Part shown: piece after piece, positions 14,672 through 22,733 of the stretch
Position numbering within the stretch: the stretch's first letter is position 1
Layout of the letters: the number at the start of each line of letters is the position of its first letter
Source: an uncultured Rikenella sp.
GTDB lineage: Bacteria > Bacteroidota > Bacteroidia > Bacteroidales > Rikenellaceae
Length of the DNA stretch: 30,535 nucleotides
Direction of reading: 5' to 3'
NCBI RefSeq assembly: GCF_910577125.1
Contig: NZ_CAJTMN010000017.1
Location: 1-30,535, forward strand
Program-made: the position numbers and the translations under genes
The notes under the pieces: generated by a model
The model's database searches: none
The model's input: the letters and a program-made list of their open reading frames with translations, nothing else
What the model was told of the DNA's origin: nothing

Positions 14672-17095
14672 TTATTCCGCTTTCAGCGAGCGGATCGGAT
14701 TGGCGCGCAGCGTGATCAGAATCCGGCTGCCCACCGTCGCCAGCGTCACGGCGGCCAGTATCCCCACCGGCACGGCGAAGAGCCACCAGCTGGTCCCGAT
14801 CCGGAACGGGTAGCGGGCCAGCCAGCTCTGCATGGCATACCACGCCAGCGGGATGCCGATCGCCACAGCCGCCGCTATCAGCCAGACGAACTCGGCTGAC
14901 AACGATCGGAAGAGGTCGAGCCCCGTCGCGCCGAACACCTTGCGCACGCCTAACTCCTTGCGTCGGTGGTTGGTCGAGAAGAGCACCATCACCCACAGCC
15001 CCACCACCGCGACGAACAGGGCCAGGCCCGAAAACAGGGCGAAAACCCGTCCGAAACGGCTCTCTTCCTGATATTGGGCGTCGTAGAAACGGTCGATGAA
15101 GAAGCGGTCGAAGGTCGATTCCGAAAAGAAACGCTGCCACTCCGTCTCTGCCGTCCGGAGCAGTTCGTCGATCGGGGCGTTTTCGGCGAATTTCACCGAA
15201 ACGAACTTCTGAGGCAGCCACCCCAATGCACTCTCGCGGATCAGCATGATCGGCGTATAGCCGTTCCGCAGCCCCTGCTGGTGATAATCTTTCACTACGC
15301 CGACGATCTCCATCGGCCGGTCTTCGCGGGTTTCGACCGTCACGAACTTTCCCACCGCCTCGTCCGGCGTGGCGAATCCCAGCGCCCGGACGGCCGCTTC
15401 GTTGACGACCATCCGGTTCTCGTCGCCCGTGAACTCCGCGCCGAAGCCTCGTCCGGCCACCACCGCCAGTCCGTAGGTCGCGATATAGTCCTCGTCCGCC
15501 ACCAGCATCTCGTACAGCCGGTTCTGTTTCGTCGCGTCGCTCGTCAGCCGGTTCGAGAGGAAGGTCGCCACCTCCATCCCCGGCACGGCGTTCGAGAGGG
15601 TCACCCGCTCCACCTCTTTCCGCCCCTCCAGGGCCCGTTTGTAGGCCTTCATCCGCTCCGGCAGGTCGGACATCGAGCCCGGATAGCGGATGGCGAAGAT
15701 GCGTTGGGTCTCCACCCCTAACGGTTGGGCCCGCATGTAGGCCAGTTGGCGGTCTACGGTGAAGGTGCTCGCGATCAGCACCAGCGAGGCGGTGAATTGC
15801 AGGACGGTCAGGCAGCGACGCACGGCTCCCGCCCGGCCGGTGCCGATGTATTTCCCCTTCAGGATCGTGGCCGGCCGGACGTTCGAGATAACGAAGGCCG
15901 GATAGGCGCCCGACAGCAGCACGCCGAGCAGGAAGATGCCTCCGCCGGCGATCCAGAACGCCGGCCGGTCGAGCATCACGAAGCCGATTTCGCGGCCGGT
16001 CAGCCGGTCGAACCACGGCCCGAAGAGGGCCACGGCTCCCGCGGCCAGCAGCAGGGCGGCCGAATTGATGACGGCGGACTCCAGCAGGAACTGGCCGATC
16101 AGCTGGCGGCGCGTGCCGCCCGAGACCTTCCGGATGCCCACCTCGCGGGCCCGCTCCAGCGACCGGGCGGTGGCCATGTTGATGTAGTTGATCCATGCGA
16201 TGGCCAGAATCGCCAGCGCGACGAGGGTCAGGGTGGTCACCGCCGCCCGGTTTCCTTTGGCCTCGCGTTCGTATTTTTTCCACGGGGTCAGGTGGACGTC
16301 GGCCGCCGGATTCAGCGACACGCACCAGGTCTTGTTCCGCAGCGCCTCGTCGCTCTTGTAGCGTTCCGCCATCTCGGGGAAGGCCTTCTCCACTGCCCGC
16401 GGATCGACGCCCGGGGCCAGTCGGACGTAGGTGTAGACTTCGTGCCGGTACCAGAACTCGTCCAGCCAGGCGGGCAGGCTCTTCCACGAGAGGAAAAAGT
16501 CGAACTGAAGCTGCGAGTTGCGCGGCATCTCCTCCAGAATGCCCGTCACCTCGCAGCTCAGCTCTCCCTCCGGCGAGTGGAAGCGCAGGGTCTGGCCCAT
16601 GGGGTCTTTGCCGAGGAAGTATTTCGCGGCGGCGTAGGGGGTGATGACCACCCGGTTCGGCCCGACTAAAGCGGTGGCCGGGTCGCCCTCCCGGAGCCGG
16701 AAACCGAAGAGGTCGAAAAACGCGGGGTCGACGGCCGTCACGCTGTTCTCGCGATACTGCCGGTCGCCGTGGCGGACGATCTGTTCGGTGCCGTGGATGT
16801 CGAACCGCACGAACTCCTCGACGCCCGGAATGTGCCGCTTCATGGCGGGGCCGTAGCCGTAGGAGGAGGTGCCCCAGTCGTCGGTCAGGGTGCTGCCTTC
16901 GTAGAATTGCGCTTCGACCCGGTAGAGCCGCTCTCCGTCGGGGTGCATCGAATCGTAGCTCCGCTCGAAAACGACGTAGTTGAGGATCAGCACCGCGACG
17001 GCCATCCCCACGGCGAGCGAGAGCAGATCGACCGCCGAGAAGAGTTTGTGCCGTTCCAGACGGCGGAAGGTCAGGAGGAGATAGTTTCGGATCAT
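14672..17095 (-). CDS. FtsX/MacB-type ABC transporter permease (double-unit)
   Basis: An 807-residue permease with two MacB_PCD-FtsX units: an N-terminal helix (about 21-40), a periplasmic domain, three helices, and then the same again, ending ITLRANPIRSLKAE. Two signature regions are seen: ERAREVGIRKVSGGTRRQLIGQF and HRRKELGVRKVFGATGLDLFRSL. Such Bacteroidota permeases use a separate ATPase, which is not encoded here, and are thought to act in envelope stress or lipid/peptide handling. I chose the ATG at 17095 (MIRNYLLLTFRRLERHKLFS) over the one 36 bp upstream because the family begins there. The upstream region has a sigma-54-like promoter and paired palindromes. Confidence 0.88.
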   Translation of the reverse strand: MIRNYLLLTFRRLERHKLFSAVDLLSLAVGMAVAVLILNYVVFERSYDSMHPDGERLYRVEAQFYEGSTLTDDWGTSSYGYGPAMKRHIPGVEEFVRFDIHGTEQIVRHGDRQYRENSVTAVDPAFFDLFGFRLREGDPATALVGPNRVVITPYAAAKYFLGKDPMGQTLRFHSPEGELSCEVTGILEEMPRNSQLQFDFFLSWKSLPAWLDEFWYRHEVYTYVRLAPGVDPRAVEKAFPEMAERYKSDEALRNKTWCVSLNPAADVHLTPWKKYEREAKGNRAAVTTLTLVALAILAIAWINYINMATARSLERAREVGIRKVSGGTRRQLIGQFLLESAVINSAALLLAAGAVALFGPWFDRLTGREIGFVMLDRPAFWIAGGGIFLLGVLLSGAYPAFVISNVRPATILKGKYIGTGRAGAVRRCLTVLQFTASLVLIASTFTVDRQLAYMRAQPLGVETQRIFAIRYPGSMSDLPERMKAYKRALEGRKEVERVTLSNAVPGMEVATFLSNRLTSDATKQNRLYEMLVADEDYIATYGLAVVAGRGFGAEFTGDENRMVVNEAAVRALGFATPDEAVGKFVTVETREDRPMEIVGVVKDYHQQGLRNGYTPIMLIRESALGWLPQKFVSVKFAENAPIDELLRTAETEWQRFFSESTFDRFFIDRFYDAQYQEESRFGRVFALFSGLALFVAVVGLWVMVLFSTNHRRKELGVRKVFGATGLDLFRSLSAEFVWLIAAAVAIGIPLAWYAMQSWLARYPFRIGTSWWLFAVPVGILAAVTLATVGSRILITLRANPIRSLKAE

Positions 17096-17105
17096 GCGAT
17101 GGAGG

Positions 17106-17139
17106 ATTGGAGGATGATTCGGATGAATCATCCTCCAAT
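17106..17139. repeat. Perfect 15-bp hairpin at the permease start
   Basis: ATTGGAGGATGATTC and its reverse complement flank a 4-nt loop (GGAT). It lies 11 bp upstream of the ATG and overlaps the -12 element of the proposed promoter. It would lie mostly in the mRNA leader, and no T-run follows. Confidence 0.75.
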
Positions 17140-17149
17140 TTGGGTGCCA
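17134..17149 (-). promoter_or_regulatory. Sigma-54-like promoter of the permease
   Basis: On the minus strand TGGCAC-CCAAA-TTGGA fits the -24/-12 arrangement TGGCAC-N5-TTGCA, except that the final GC is GG. The ATG is about 40 bp downstream, so a start near 17122 is plausible. The mismatch at the normally invariant C keeps confidence moderate. Confidence 0.45.
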
Positions 17150-17202
17150 AACGGGTTTGTGTGCAGATAGTCAGCGAGATGCGTGAAATGAAATTTTCCG
17201 AA

Positions 17203-17244
17203 GTGTCAAATTTTTAGACACCGGATGTCTAATTTTTGGACACC
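17203..17244. promoter_or_regulatory. Paired palindromic operator-like sites
   Basis: GTGTC-AAATTTTTA-GACAC (17203-17221) and TGTC-TAATTTTTG-GACA (17226-17242) are two near-identical dyads about one helical turn pair apart (23 bp). They lie 55-95 bp upstream of the -24 element. This fits tandem binding sites for an enhancer-binding or response regulator, but the protein is not identified in the window. Confidence 0.6.
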
Positions 17245-17259
17245 TTTTCCGGCCGGCCG

Positions 17260-18225
17260 TCACCGGGTGGCGATGCGGATCGAGACGCGGGTGCCGCCGC
17301 CTCCGGGCCGGCTGTCGAGGTTCAGCTCGCCGCGGATCGAACTGATCCGCGAGGCGATGTTCGACAGTCCCATCCCGGTCGGTTCGGCTTCGGGGTCGAA
17401 GCCGCATCCGTCGTCGGACACGCACACCGAAATCCGATCGCCGTCGGCCTGCATGTCGATCGTCAGGTTGGCGGCGCCGGCGTGCTTGAGGGCGTTGTTG
17501 ATCAGCTCGCATACCACCCGGTAGAGAATCACCTCGCGTTCGCGTTCGAAGCGGAGGTCGCGCATGCCTTCGGCCCGGAAAACGATCCGGGTGGAGGGGC
17601 ACATCGGCTGCAGCTTGTGGACGAAGGTGTTGATGGCCCGGGCCACGCCGAAGTTGTCCAGGATGTGCGGGCTGAGGTTGTTCGAAATCTCGGTCAGGCT
17701 CTTTACCGCCTCGTTGACCACATACTCGGTGTTGGCCAGAATCTCTTTCTGGGTCTCGTCGAGCGGCTGGCGCGAGAGGGCCGACACGCTCATCCGGACG
17801 GACGAGAGCAGGGGACCCAGGCCGTCGTGCAGCTCTTTGGAGATGAGCTGGCGCTGGTTCTCTTCGGCCCGGATCACGGCGCTCAGGAGCCGTTTCTCGC
17901 TGTTCCGCCGCTGCTCCTCGCGCAGGGCGATGTAGCTCAGAATCTTCTTCACCATAAAGACGCCGACGGCGAAACAGAGCGAGGTCGCGATGCCGACCCA
18001 GACGTAGTACTCCTCGCGCATCACGATGATGCTGGTGCGCCCGTCGGTCAGTTCGGAGAGCTGTCGGGCGAATTCGTCGAAACGCATCACGCACATCAGT
18101 ACCAGAGCGATGGTGATCAGGATCCACGAGGAGTTGAACTTGGTCCGCCGGGTCAGGCGCACGGCCACGCCGGCGGCGAAGATCTGGAGGACGATCGAGA
18201 TGACGAGTAAGACGAGAAGTACCAT
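17260..18225 (-). CDS. NarL-type sensor histidine kinase (HisKA_3)
   Basis: A 321-residue membrane kinase. Hydrophobic helices lie at about 3-20, 34-47 and 76-93, with only a short extracytoplasmic loop, so it may sense the membrane or act with a partner. A coiled coil at about 100-125 leads to the phospho-acceptor box ELHDGLGPLLSS with H133. The HATPase_c domain has NNALKHAG (N box), DDGCGFD (G1) and GMGLSNIASRI (G2). ATG 18225 gives MVLLVLLVISIV. No response regulator is adjacent, so its partner is elsewhere. It sits upstream of the FtsX permease on the same strand, with the palindromic sites between them. Confidence 0.88.
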   Translation of the reverse strand: MVLLVLLVISIVLQIFAAGVAVRLTRRTKFNSSWILITIALVLMCVMRFDEFARQLSELTDGRTSIIVMREEYYVWVGIATSLCFAVGVFMVKKILSYIALREEQRRNSEKRLLSAVIRAEENQRQLISKELHDGLGPLLSSVRMSVSALSRQPLDETQKEILANTEYVVNEAVKSLTEISNNLSPHILDNFGVARAINTFVHKLQPMCPSTRIVFRAEGMRDLRFEREREVILYRVVCELINNALKHAGAANLTIDMQADGDRISVCVSDDGCGFDPEAEPTGMGLSNIASRISSIRGELNLDSRPGGGGTRVSIRIATR

Positions 18226-18253
18226 ATCGGAGGATAAAGATAGGATTTTTCCC

Positions 18254-18273
18254 GTTGCGGTGCCCGGGGCGGG
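18254..18273 (-). repeat. Solo cassette 5' boundary
   Basis: CCCGCCCCGGGC followed by ACCGCAAC (minus strand) is the same 12-mer that starts every cassette, and the following bases resemble the NNCCGC of cassettes with one base missing. No cassette follows. It may be an empty site, a remnant or a chance GC-rich match. Confidence 0.35.
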
Positions 18274-18338
18274 ACGCCCGGGGGGCGGCCGCGGGCGATT
18301 TAGGTATAAATACCCACGGCCGGGGGGCGGCTTTTGCC

Positions 18339-18346
18339 TACTTTTG
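18339..18346 (+). promoter_or_regulatory. -7 box of the cysteate-synthase gene
   Basis: TACTTTTG matches TAnnTTTG, 65 bp before the ATG. No clear -33 TTTG is present at the normal spacing. Confidence 0.5.
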
Positions 18347-18411
18347 CAGATGATACGGGGATGGCCGCTTCGGGACGGCGGAGGCCCGGTCGAAAAACAA
18401 GTACGACAGAC

Positions 18412-19710
18412 ATGGAACGATTTATACCTACCCGTTATACGCTGACCTGTGTGGCCTCGGGCCGCGAATTCGAGGACGAGGGATGGACGCTCGACGATCC
18501 GGAGTGCGGAGAACCGTCGCTGGTGAGGGCCCGCTATGCGGAGCGGCAGCTCAACGTGCGGGACGACGCTTACGGCATCTATCGCTTCTGCGACTGGCTG
18601 CCCATCCGGCGGACGCTCCGCGGGAGCCATGCGCCGGTGACCTATAAGAGCCGGAAACTGGCCGAATATCTGGGGCTGGAGAACCTCTATGTCACCTTCA
18701 GCGGCTACTTTCCGGAGGTGGGGGCAGGGATGACGACCTGCTCGTTCAAGGAGACGGAGGCCTACAACGTCTGCGCCCGGCGGGCGGAGGACGAAAAACG
18801 CGTGCTGGTGGTCGCTTCGGCGGGCAATACGGCGCGGGCGTTCGCCAAGGTGTGCTCGGACAACCGGATTCCGCTGCTGCTCTCGGTGCCGGAGGACAAC
18901 ATCGACGCGCTGTGGTTCGAGGAGCCGCTCGACCCGTGCGTGAAACTCATCGCGCCGCGCTGCGGAGGGGACTATTTCGATGCGATTCACCTGAGCAATC
19001 TGGCGCTCTCGTCGCCGCGGTGTTATGCCGAGGGAGGGGCCAAGAATGTGGCGCGGCGGGACGGGATGGGGACGACCGTGCTGTCGGCGGTGACGACCAT
19101 CGGCGAGATTCCGGACTACTATTTCCAGGCCGTGGGGAGCGGAACGGGGGCGATTGCAGCCTGGGAGGCCAACCTGAGGCTGATCGAGGACGGGCGCTTC
19201 GGGAACAAGCTGATGCGGCTGATGGTGTCGCAGAATGTGCCGTTCACGCCGATGTACGACGCCTGGCGGGCGGGCTCGCGCGAGATGCTGCCCTACGACG
19301 CCGATCAGGCGAGGGCCGATGCCGAGGCGATCGACGCCAAGGTGCTCTCGAACCGGAAACCGCCGTACAGCTTGCACGGCGGGCTTTACGACGCGCTGGT
19401 GGCGACGGACGGCGATGTGCTGGTGGCGACCAACGAAGAGGCGCGCGAGGCGCGGCGGCTCTTCGAGGAGCTCGAAGGGGTGGATATCTATTCGGCGGCC
19501 GGGGTGGCGCTCGCCACGCTGATCCGGGCCGTGCGCGAGGGGCGTGTCGAACGTGACAAGATCGTGATGCTCAACGTGACGGGGGGCGGCGAAAATCGGT
19601 TCCGGCGCGAGCGGGGGAACAAAGTCTGGAACCTGCGGCCGCACCGTGTCTTCCCGCTGGATGCGGACAAGGAAGAGGTGGTTCGGGCGGTCGAAGAGCT
19701 GTTCGCCTGA
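18412..19710 (+). CDS. Cysteate synthase / threonine-synthase-like PLP enzyme
   Basis: A 432-residue fold-type II PLP enzyme. The N-terminus (RYTLTCVASGREFEDEGWTLDDP) resembles the threonine synthase/cysteate synthase branch. SFKETEAYN carries the PLP lysine K113, and the phosphate-binding Gly-rich loop is seen as GSGTGAIAAWEAN. The C-terminus has MLNVTGGGENRFRRERG. The sequence agrees best with what I recall of cysteate synthase, which makes L-cysteate from phosphoserine and sulfite, the first step to sulfonolipids in Alistipes and relatives. Threonine synthase is the main alternative. The ATG at 18412 is chosen because upstream in-frame codons lie over the promoter box. A terminator follows. 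Confidence 0.75.
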   Translation: MERFIPTRYTLTCVASGREFEDEGWTLDDPECGEPSLVRARYAERQLNVRDDAYGIYRFCDWLPIRRTLRGSHAPVTYKSRKLAEYLGLENLYVTFSGYFPEVGAGMTTCSFKETEAYNVCARRAEDEKRVLVVASAGNTARAFAKVCSDNRIPLLLSVPEDNIDALWFEEPLDPCVKLIAPRCGGDYFDAIHLSNLALSSPRCYAEGGAKNVARRDGMGTTVLSAVTTIGEIPDYYFQAVGSGTGAIAAWEANLRLIEDGRFGNKLMRLMVSQNVPFTPMYDAWRAGSREMLPYDADQARADAEAIDAKVLSNRKPPYSLHGGLYDALVATDGDVLVATNEEAREARRLFEELEGVDIYSAAGVALATLIRAVREGRVERDKIVMLNVTGGGENRFRRERGNKVWNLRPHRVFPLDADKEEVVRAVEELFA

Positions 19711-19742
19711 GAGGCGGCGGGTGCCGGACGGCGGATCGAACG

Positions 19743-19781
19743 GGCGGGCTCTCCGATAGACGGAGAGCCCGCCGCGTTTTT
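19743..19781 (+). terminator. Intrinsic terminator after the cysteate-synthase gene
   Basis: GGCGGGCTCTCCG and its exact reverse complement flank ATAGA (13-bp stem), followed by GCGTTTTT. This is the clearest intrinsic terminator in the window. Confidence 0.9.
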
Positions 19782-19824
19782 CGGCGCGGATCTGTCCGTT
19801 GCCGCCAAGTCCGCGGGAAAATCG

Positions 19825-19832
19825 TATTTTTG
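19825..19832 (+). promoter_or_regulatory. -7 box of argH
   Basis: TATTTTTG matches TAnnTTTG and lies 33 bp upstream of the argH ATG. GTTG at 19798-19801 is a weak candidate for the -33 element at slightly long spacing. Confidence 0.55.
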
Positions 19833-19864
19833 CACCGAACGAAACCTATCTTAACTCTCCGGAA

Positions 19865-21202
19865 ATGAAACTTTGGCAGAAAAACGGCACCGATACGGCG
19901 GAAGTAGACCGCTTTACCGTCGGCCTCGATCGCGAAATGGATCTCTCTCTGGCGCGCGCCGACCTGCTCGGCTCGCTGGCTCACACGCGGATGCTGGCGA
20001 CGATCGGGTTGCTGGCGCAGGACGAGCTGGCCGACGTGCAGCGGGAGCTGAAAGCGATCTACCGGACGGTGGAGCAGGGGGATTTCCGGATCGAGGAGGA
20101 TGTCGAGGATATCCATTCGCAGGTCGAGCTGCTGCTCACGCGGCGGATCGGCGAGACGGGCAAGAAGATCCACAGCGGCCGCTCGCGCAACGACCAGGTG
20201 CTGGTCGATCTGCGGATCTATCTGCGGCGCGAGATTTATGAGATCGTCGGCGGGGTCGAACGGCTCTTCCGCACGCTCCAGCGGCTGGCCGACCGCCACA
20301 AGGAGGTCTTGATGCCGGGCTATACCCACCTCCAGATCGCCATGCCGTCGAGCTTCGGCCTCTGGTTCGGCGCTTTTGCCGAGGCGCTGGTGGACGACCT
20401 GGCGATGATGGAGGCGGCCTATCGGATCTGTAACCGGAATCCGCTGGGGTCGGCGGCGGGCTACGGATCGTCGTTCCCGCTCGACCGCGAGATGACCACC
20501 GAATTGCTCGGGTTCGACTCCATGGCCTACAACGTGGTCTATGCCCAGATGGGGCGCGGGAAGACGGAGCGGGTGTTGGCGCAGGCGATGTCGGCGGTGG
20601 CGGCGACGCTCAACAAGCTGGCGACGGACAACTGCCTCTTCCTGTGCCAGAATTTCGGCTTTATCGCCTACCCGCCGGAGCTGACCACCGGGTCGAGCAT
20701 CATGCCGCACAAGAAGAATCCGGACGTGTGGGAGGTGATGCGCAGCAAGTGCAACCGCCTGATGGCGCTGCCGAACGAGATCGCCCTGATGACCACCAAC
20801 CTGCCGACGGGCTACTTTCGCGATCTGCAGCTGTTGAAGGAGGTGCTTTTCCCGGCGATTCGGCTGCTCGGGGAGTGTCTCGGGATGGCGGACTACATGC
20901 TGCAGCACATCGAGGTGAAGCACGATATCCTGAACGATCCGAAATACGACTATCTGTTCAGTGTCGAGGTGGTCAACCGGCTGGTGCTGAGCGGCGTACC
21001 GTTCCGGGAGGCCTATCGGCAGGTGGGGCTGGAGATCGAAAACGGGACGTATCGGCCTTTGCGGGAGGTGCACCATACGCATGCGGGGAGCATCGGGAAT
21101 CTGTGTCTGGATCGGGTGGATGCGTTGATGGCGGAGGCGTTGGGCCGGTTCGGGTTCGACCGTTTCCTCCGGGCGGAAGAGGAACTGGTGGCGGAGGGAT
21201 AA
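19865..21202 (+). CDS. argH: Argininosuccinate lyase
   Basis: ArgH cleaves argininosuccinate to arginine and fumarate in the last step of arginine synthesis. The 445-residue protein has the superfamily signature GSSIMPHKKNPD (about 275-286), SGRSRNDQV near 104 and the catalytic region YTHLQIAMPSSFG. The start MKLWQKNG at 19865 is the family N-terminus; the open frame extends 22 codons upstream into the promoter region. It stands alone between a terminator and the frameshifted permease. Confidence 0.95.
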   Translation: MKLWQKNGTDTAEVDRFTVGLDREMDLSLARADLLGSLAHTRMLATIGLLAQDELADVQRELKAIYRTVEQGDFRIEEDVEDIHSQVELLLTRRIGETGKKIHSGRSRNDQVLVDLRIYLRREIYEIVGGVERLFRTLQRLADRHKEVLMPGYTHLQIAMPSSFGLWFGAFAEALVDDLAMMEAAYRICNRNPLGSAAGYGSSFPLDREMTTELLGFDSMAYNVVYAQMGRGKTERVLAQAMSAVAATLNKLATDNCLFLCQNFGFIAYPPELTTGSSIMPHKKNPDVWEVMRSKCNRLMALPNEIALMTTNLPTGYFRDLQLLKEVLFPAIRLLGECLGMADYMLQHIEVKHDILNDPKYDYLFSVEVVNRLVLSGVPFREAYRQVGLEIENGTYRPLREVHHTHAGSIGNLCLDRVDALMAEALGRFGFDRFLRAEEELVAEG

Positions 21203-21316
21203 CCTGAGTTTGGTTCATATCCATGCTAAATCTTTATTGCCGGGAACTCCTCGCTGCCTCGGGCCGAGCGGGTTTTCGGCAATTTTTGTCGGACGCGCTA
21301 ACATGTTTCTGTCGAT

Positions 21317-22632
21317 ATGAACTCCCTCCTCAGGACGTACATCCGGTTCCTGAAGCGCAACAGGCTCTACACGTCGATCTGCCTGTTCGGCTTTGCGGTC
21401 TCCCTGACGTTCGTCATCGTGCTCGGCTTCTATGTCAGACAGGAGTTGTCGGCGGATGCGTTCCACGCGAATGCCGACCGGATCTATCTGTTCGGACATG
21501 ACGAGCTTATACGGCGGCCAATCCGGTCGGGCCGTATCTGAAAGAGCGTTATCCGCAGATCGAGAATTTTGTGCGGGCTACTTCGCTGGAACTGAACGTG
21601 GAGGTCGACCCGCAGACGATCATCCGGACGCGGACGGTCTTTGCCGATTCCTCTTTTTTCGACGTCTTTTCTTTTGGCCTGGAGGCCGGAGAGGCCTCGC
21701 AGGTTTTGGTTCCCCGGAATTCCGTCGTGATCTCGCGGGCTTTTGCGAATCGGTTCTACGCCGGTGCGGATCCCGTGGGGAAAGAGCTGCTGCTGTACGG
21801 ACAGAAGCATGCGATCACGGGCATTATGTCCGACATCCCGCACCGGACGCACTTCCCGGAGGTCGATCTGATTGTCAATTACAACAGCCTGGCTTTGTTC
21901 CAGGGGCAGAATGTATTGCAGAGTTGGGGAAATTCGAGTTTCGCCTTGTATCTGCTGGAGAGACGGGGCGCGGATCTGCCGGGGCAGAAGCAGCGCATCA
22001 CGGAGGATCTGAAACGGGATTATTGGCTGTTTAAAGAGGGATTCTCGAAAAATGTCAAGCCTCTGCTGATCGGGAAGTTGGGCGACGGGGAGATACCCTC
22101 GTCCTATATCGTCCGGGTGCATGCCTCGGCCGACCTGTACGAAACGGCCCGGACGATCCGGGAGGTCTATGCCGAGTTCACCCATAACCAGCCGGCGGAG
22201 CTGGTGTTCGCCGACCGGGAGGTTGCCGGCCGGCATACGGCGGAAGAAAGGTTGTCGCGGTTGATGGTCACCTTTGCCGCCTTGACCGGTCTGATTCTTA
22301 TCATGGGGATCTTCGCCATGTCGCTTTATCTTGTCCGGCAGAGAGCCCGGGAGATCGCCGTTCGAAAGGTCAACGGGGCGACCGTTCCCGAAATACTGCG
22401 GATGCTGAATGGGCAGGTCGCGCGGAAGGTGGTGGCGTTCGTTATTGCCGTGCCGGTAGCGGTGTACGGGATGGATAAGTGGCTCCAGAATTTTGCGTAT
22501 AGAATCGATTTGGGATTTTGGGTGTTCCTGCTCTCGGGGGTGATCGTCCTTGTGGTCACATCCCTCATAACGACTCTGCAGAGCTGGAAAACTACCTGCC
22601 AAAATCCGGTGCTGCTGCTCAAAAATGAATGA
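21317..22632 (+). pseudogene. FtsX/MacB-type permease, frameshifted
   Basis: The first frame (21317-21541) encodes MNSLLRTYIRFLKRNRLYTS and a membrane helix, then RIYLFGHDE before losing the family pattern. The second frame picks up at 21505 with AYTAANPVGPYLKERYPQIENFVRATS and runs to LLLKNE at 22632. One missing base near 21504 explains it: the two parts join at GHDE/AYTAAN. The joined protein would be about 438 residues, a single MacB_PCD-FtsX unit with one N-terminal and three C-terminal helices (LILIMGIFAMSLYLVRQRAREIAVRKVNGAT). It may be a real inactivation or a sequence error. The following lipoprotein is separated by 101 AT-rich bases. Confidence 0.8.
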
Positions 22633-22733
22633 CAATGGTTGTAGTGTTGTTTTTTGAATATAAATTCATATATTTATTTCGCGTTTTGGTTAATTGCGTG
22701 GGGGATGGGTCTATTAATTAAATTTATCGCAGT

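Noticed and set aside
14640..17150. Very long open frame (836 codons) overlapping the FtsX permease in another frame, and similar long antisense frames at 3564-5684, 4412-6031 and 7559-8842
   Set aside because: They are Arg/Gly/Pro/Ala-rich shadows of GC-rich genes with no domain pattern. The real genes in these intervals have clear family motifs.
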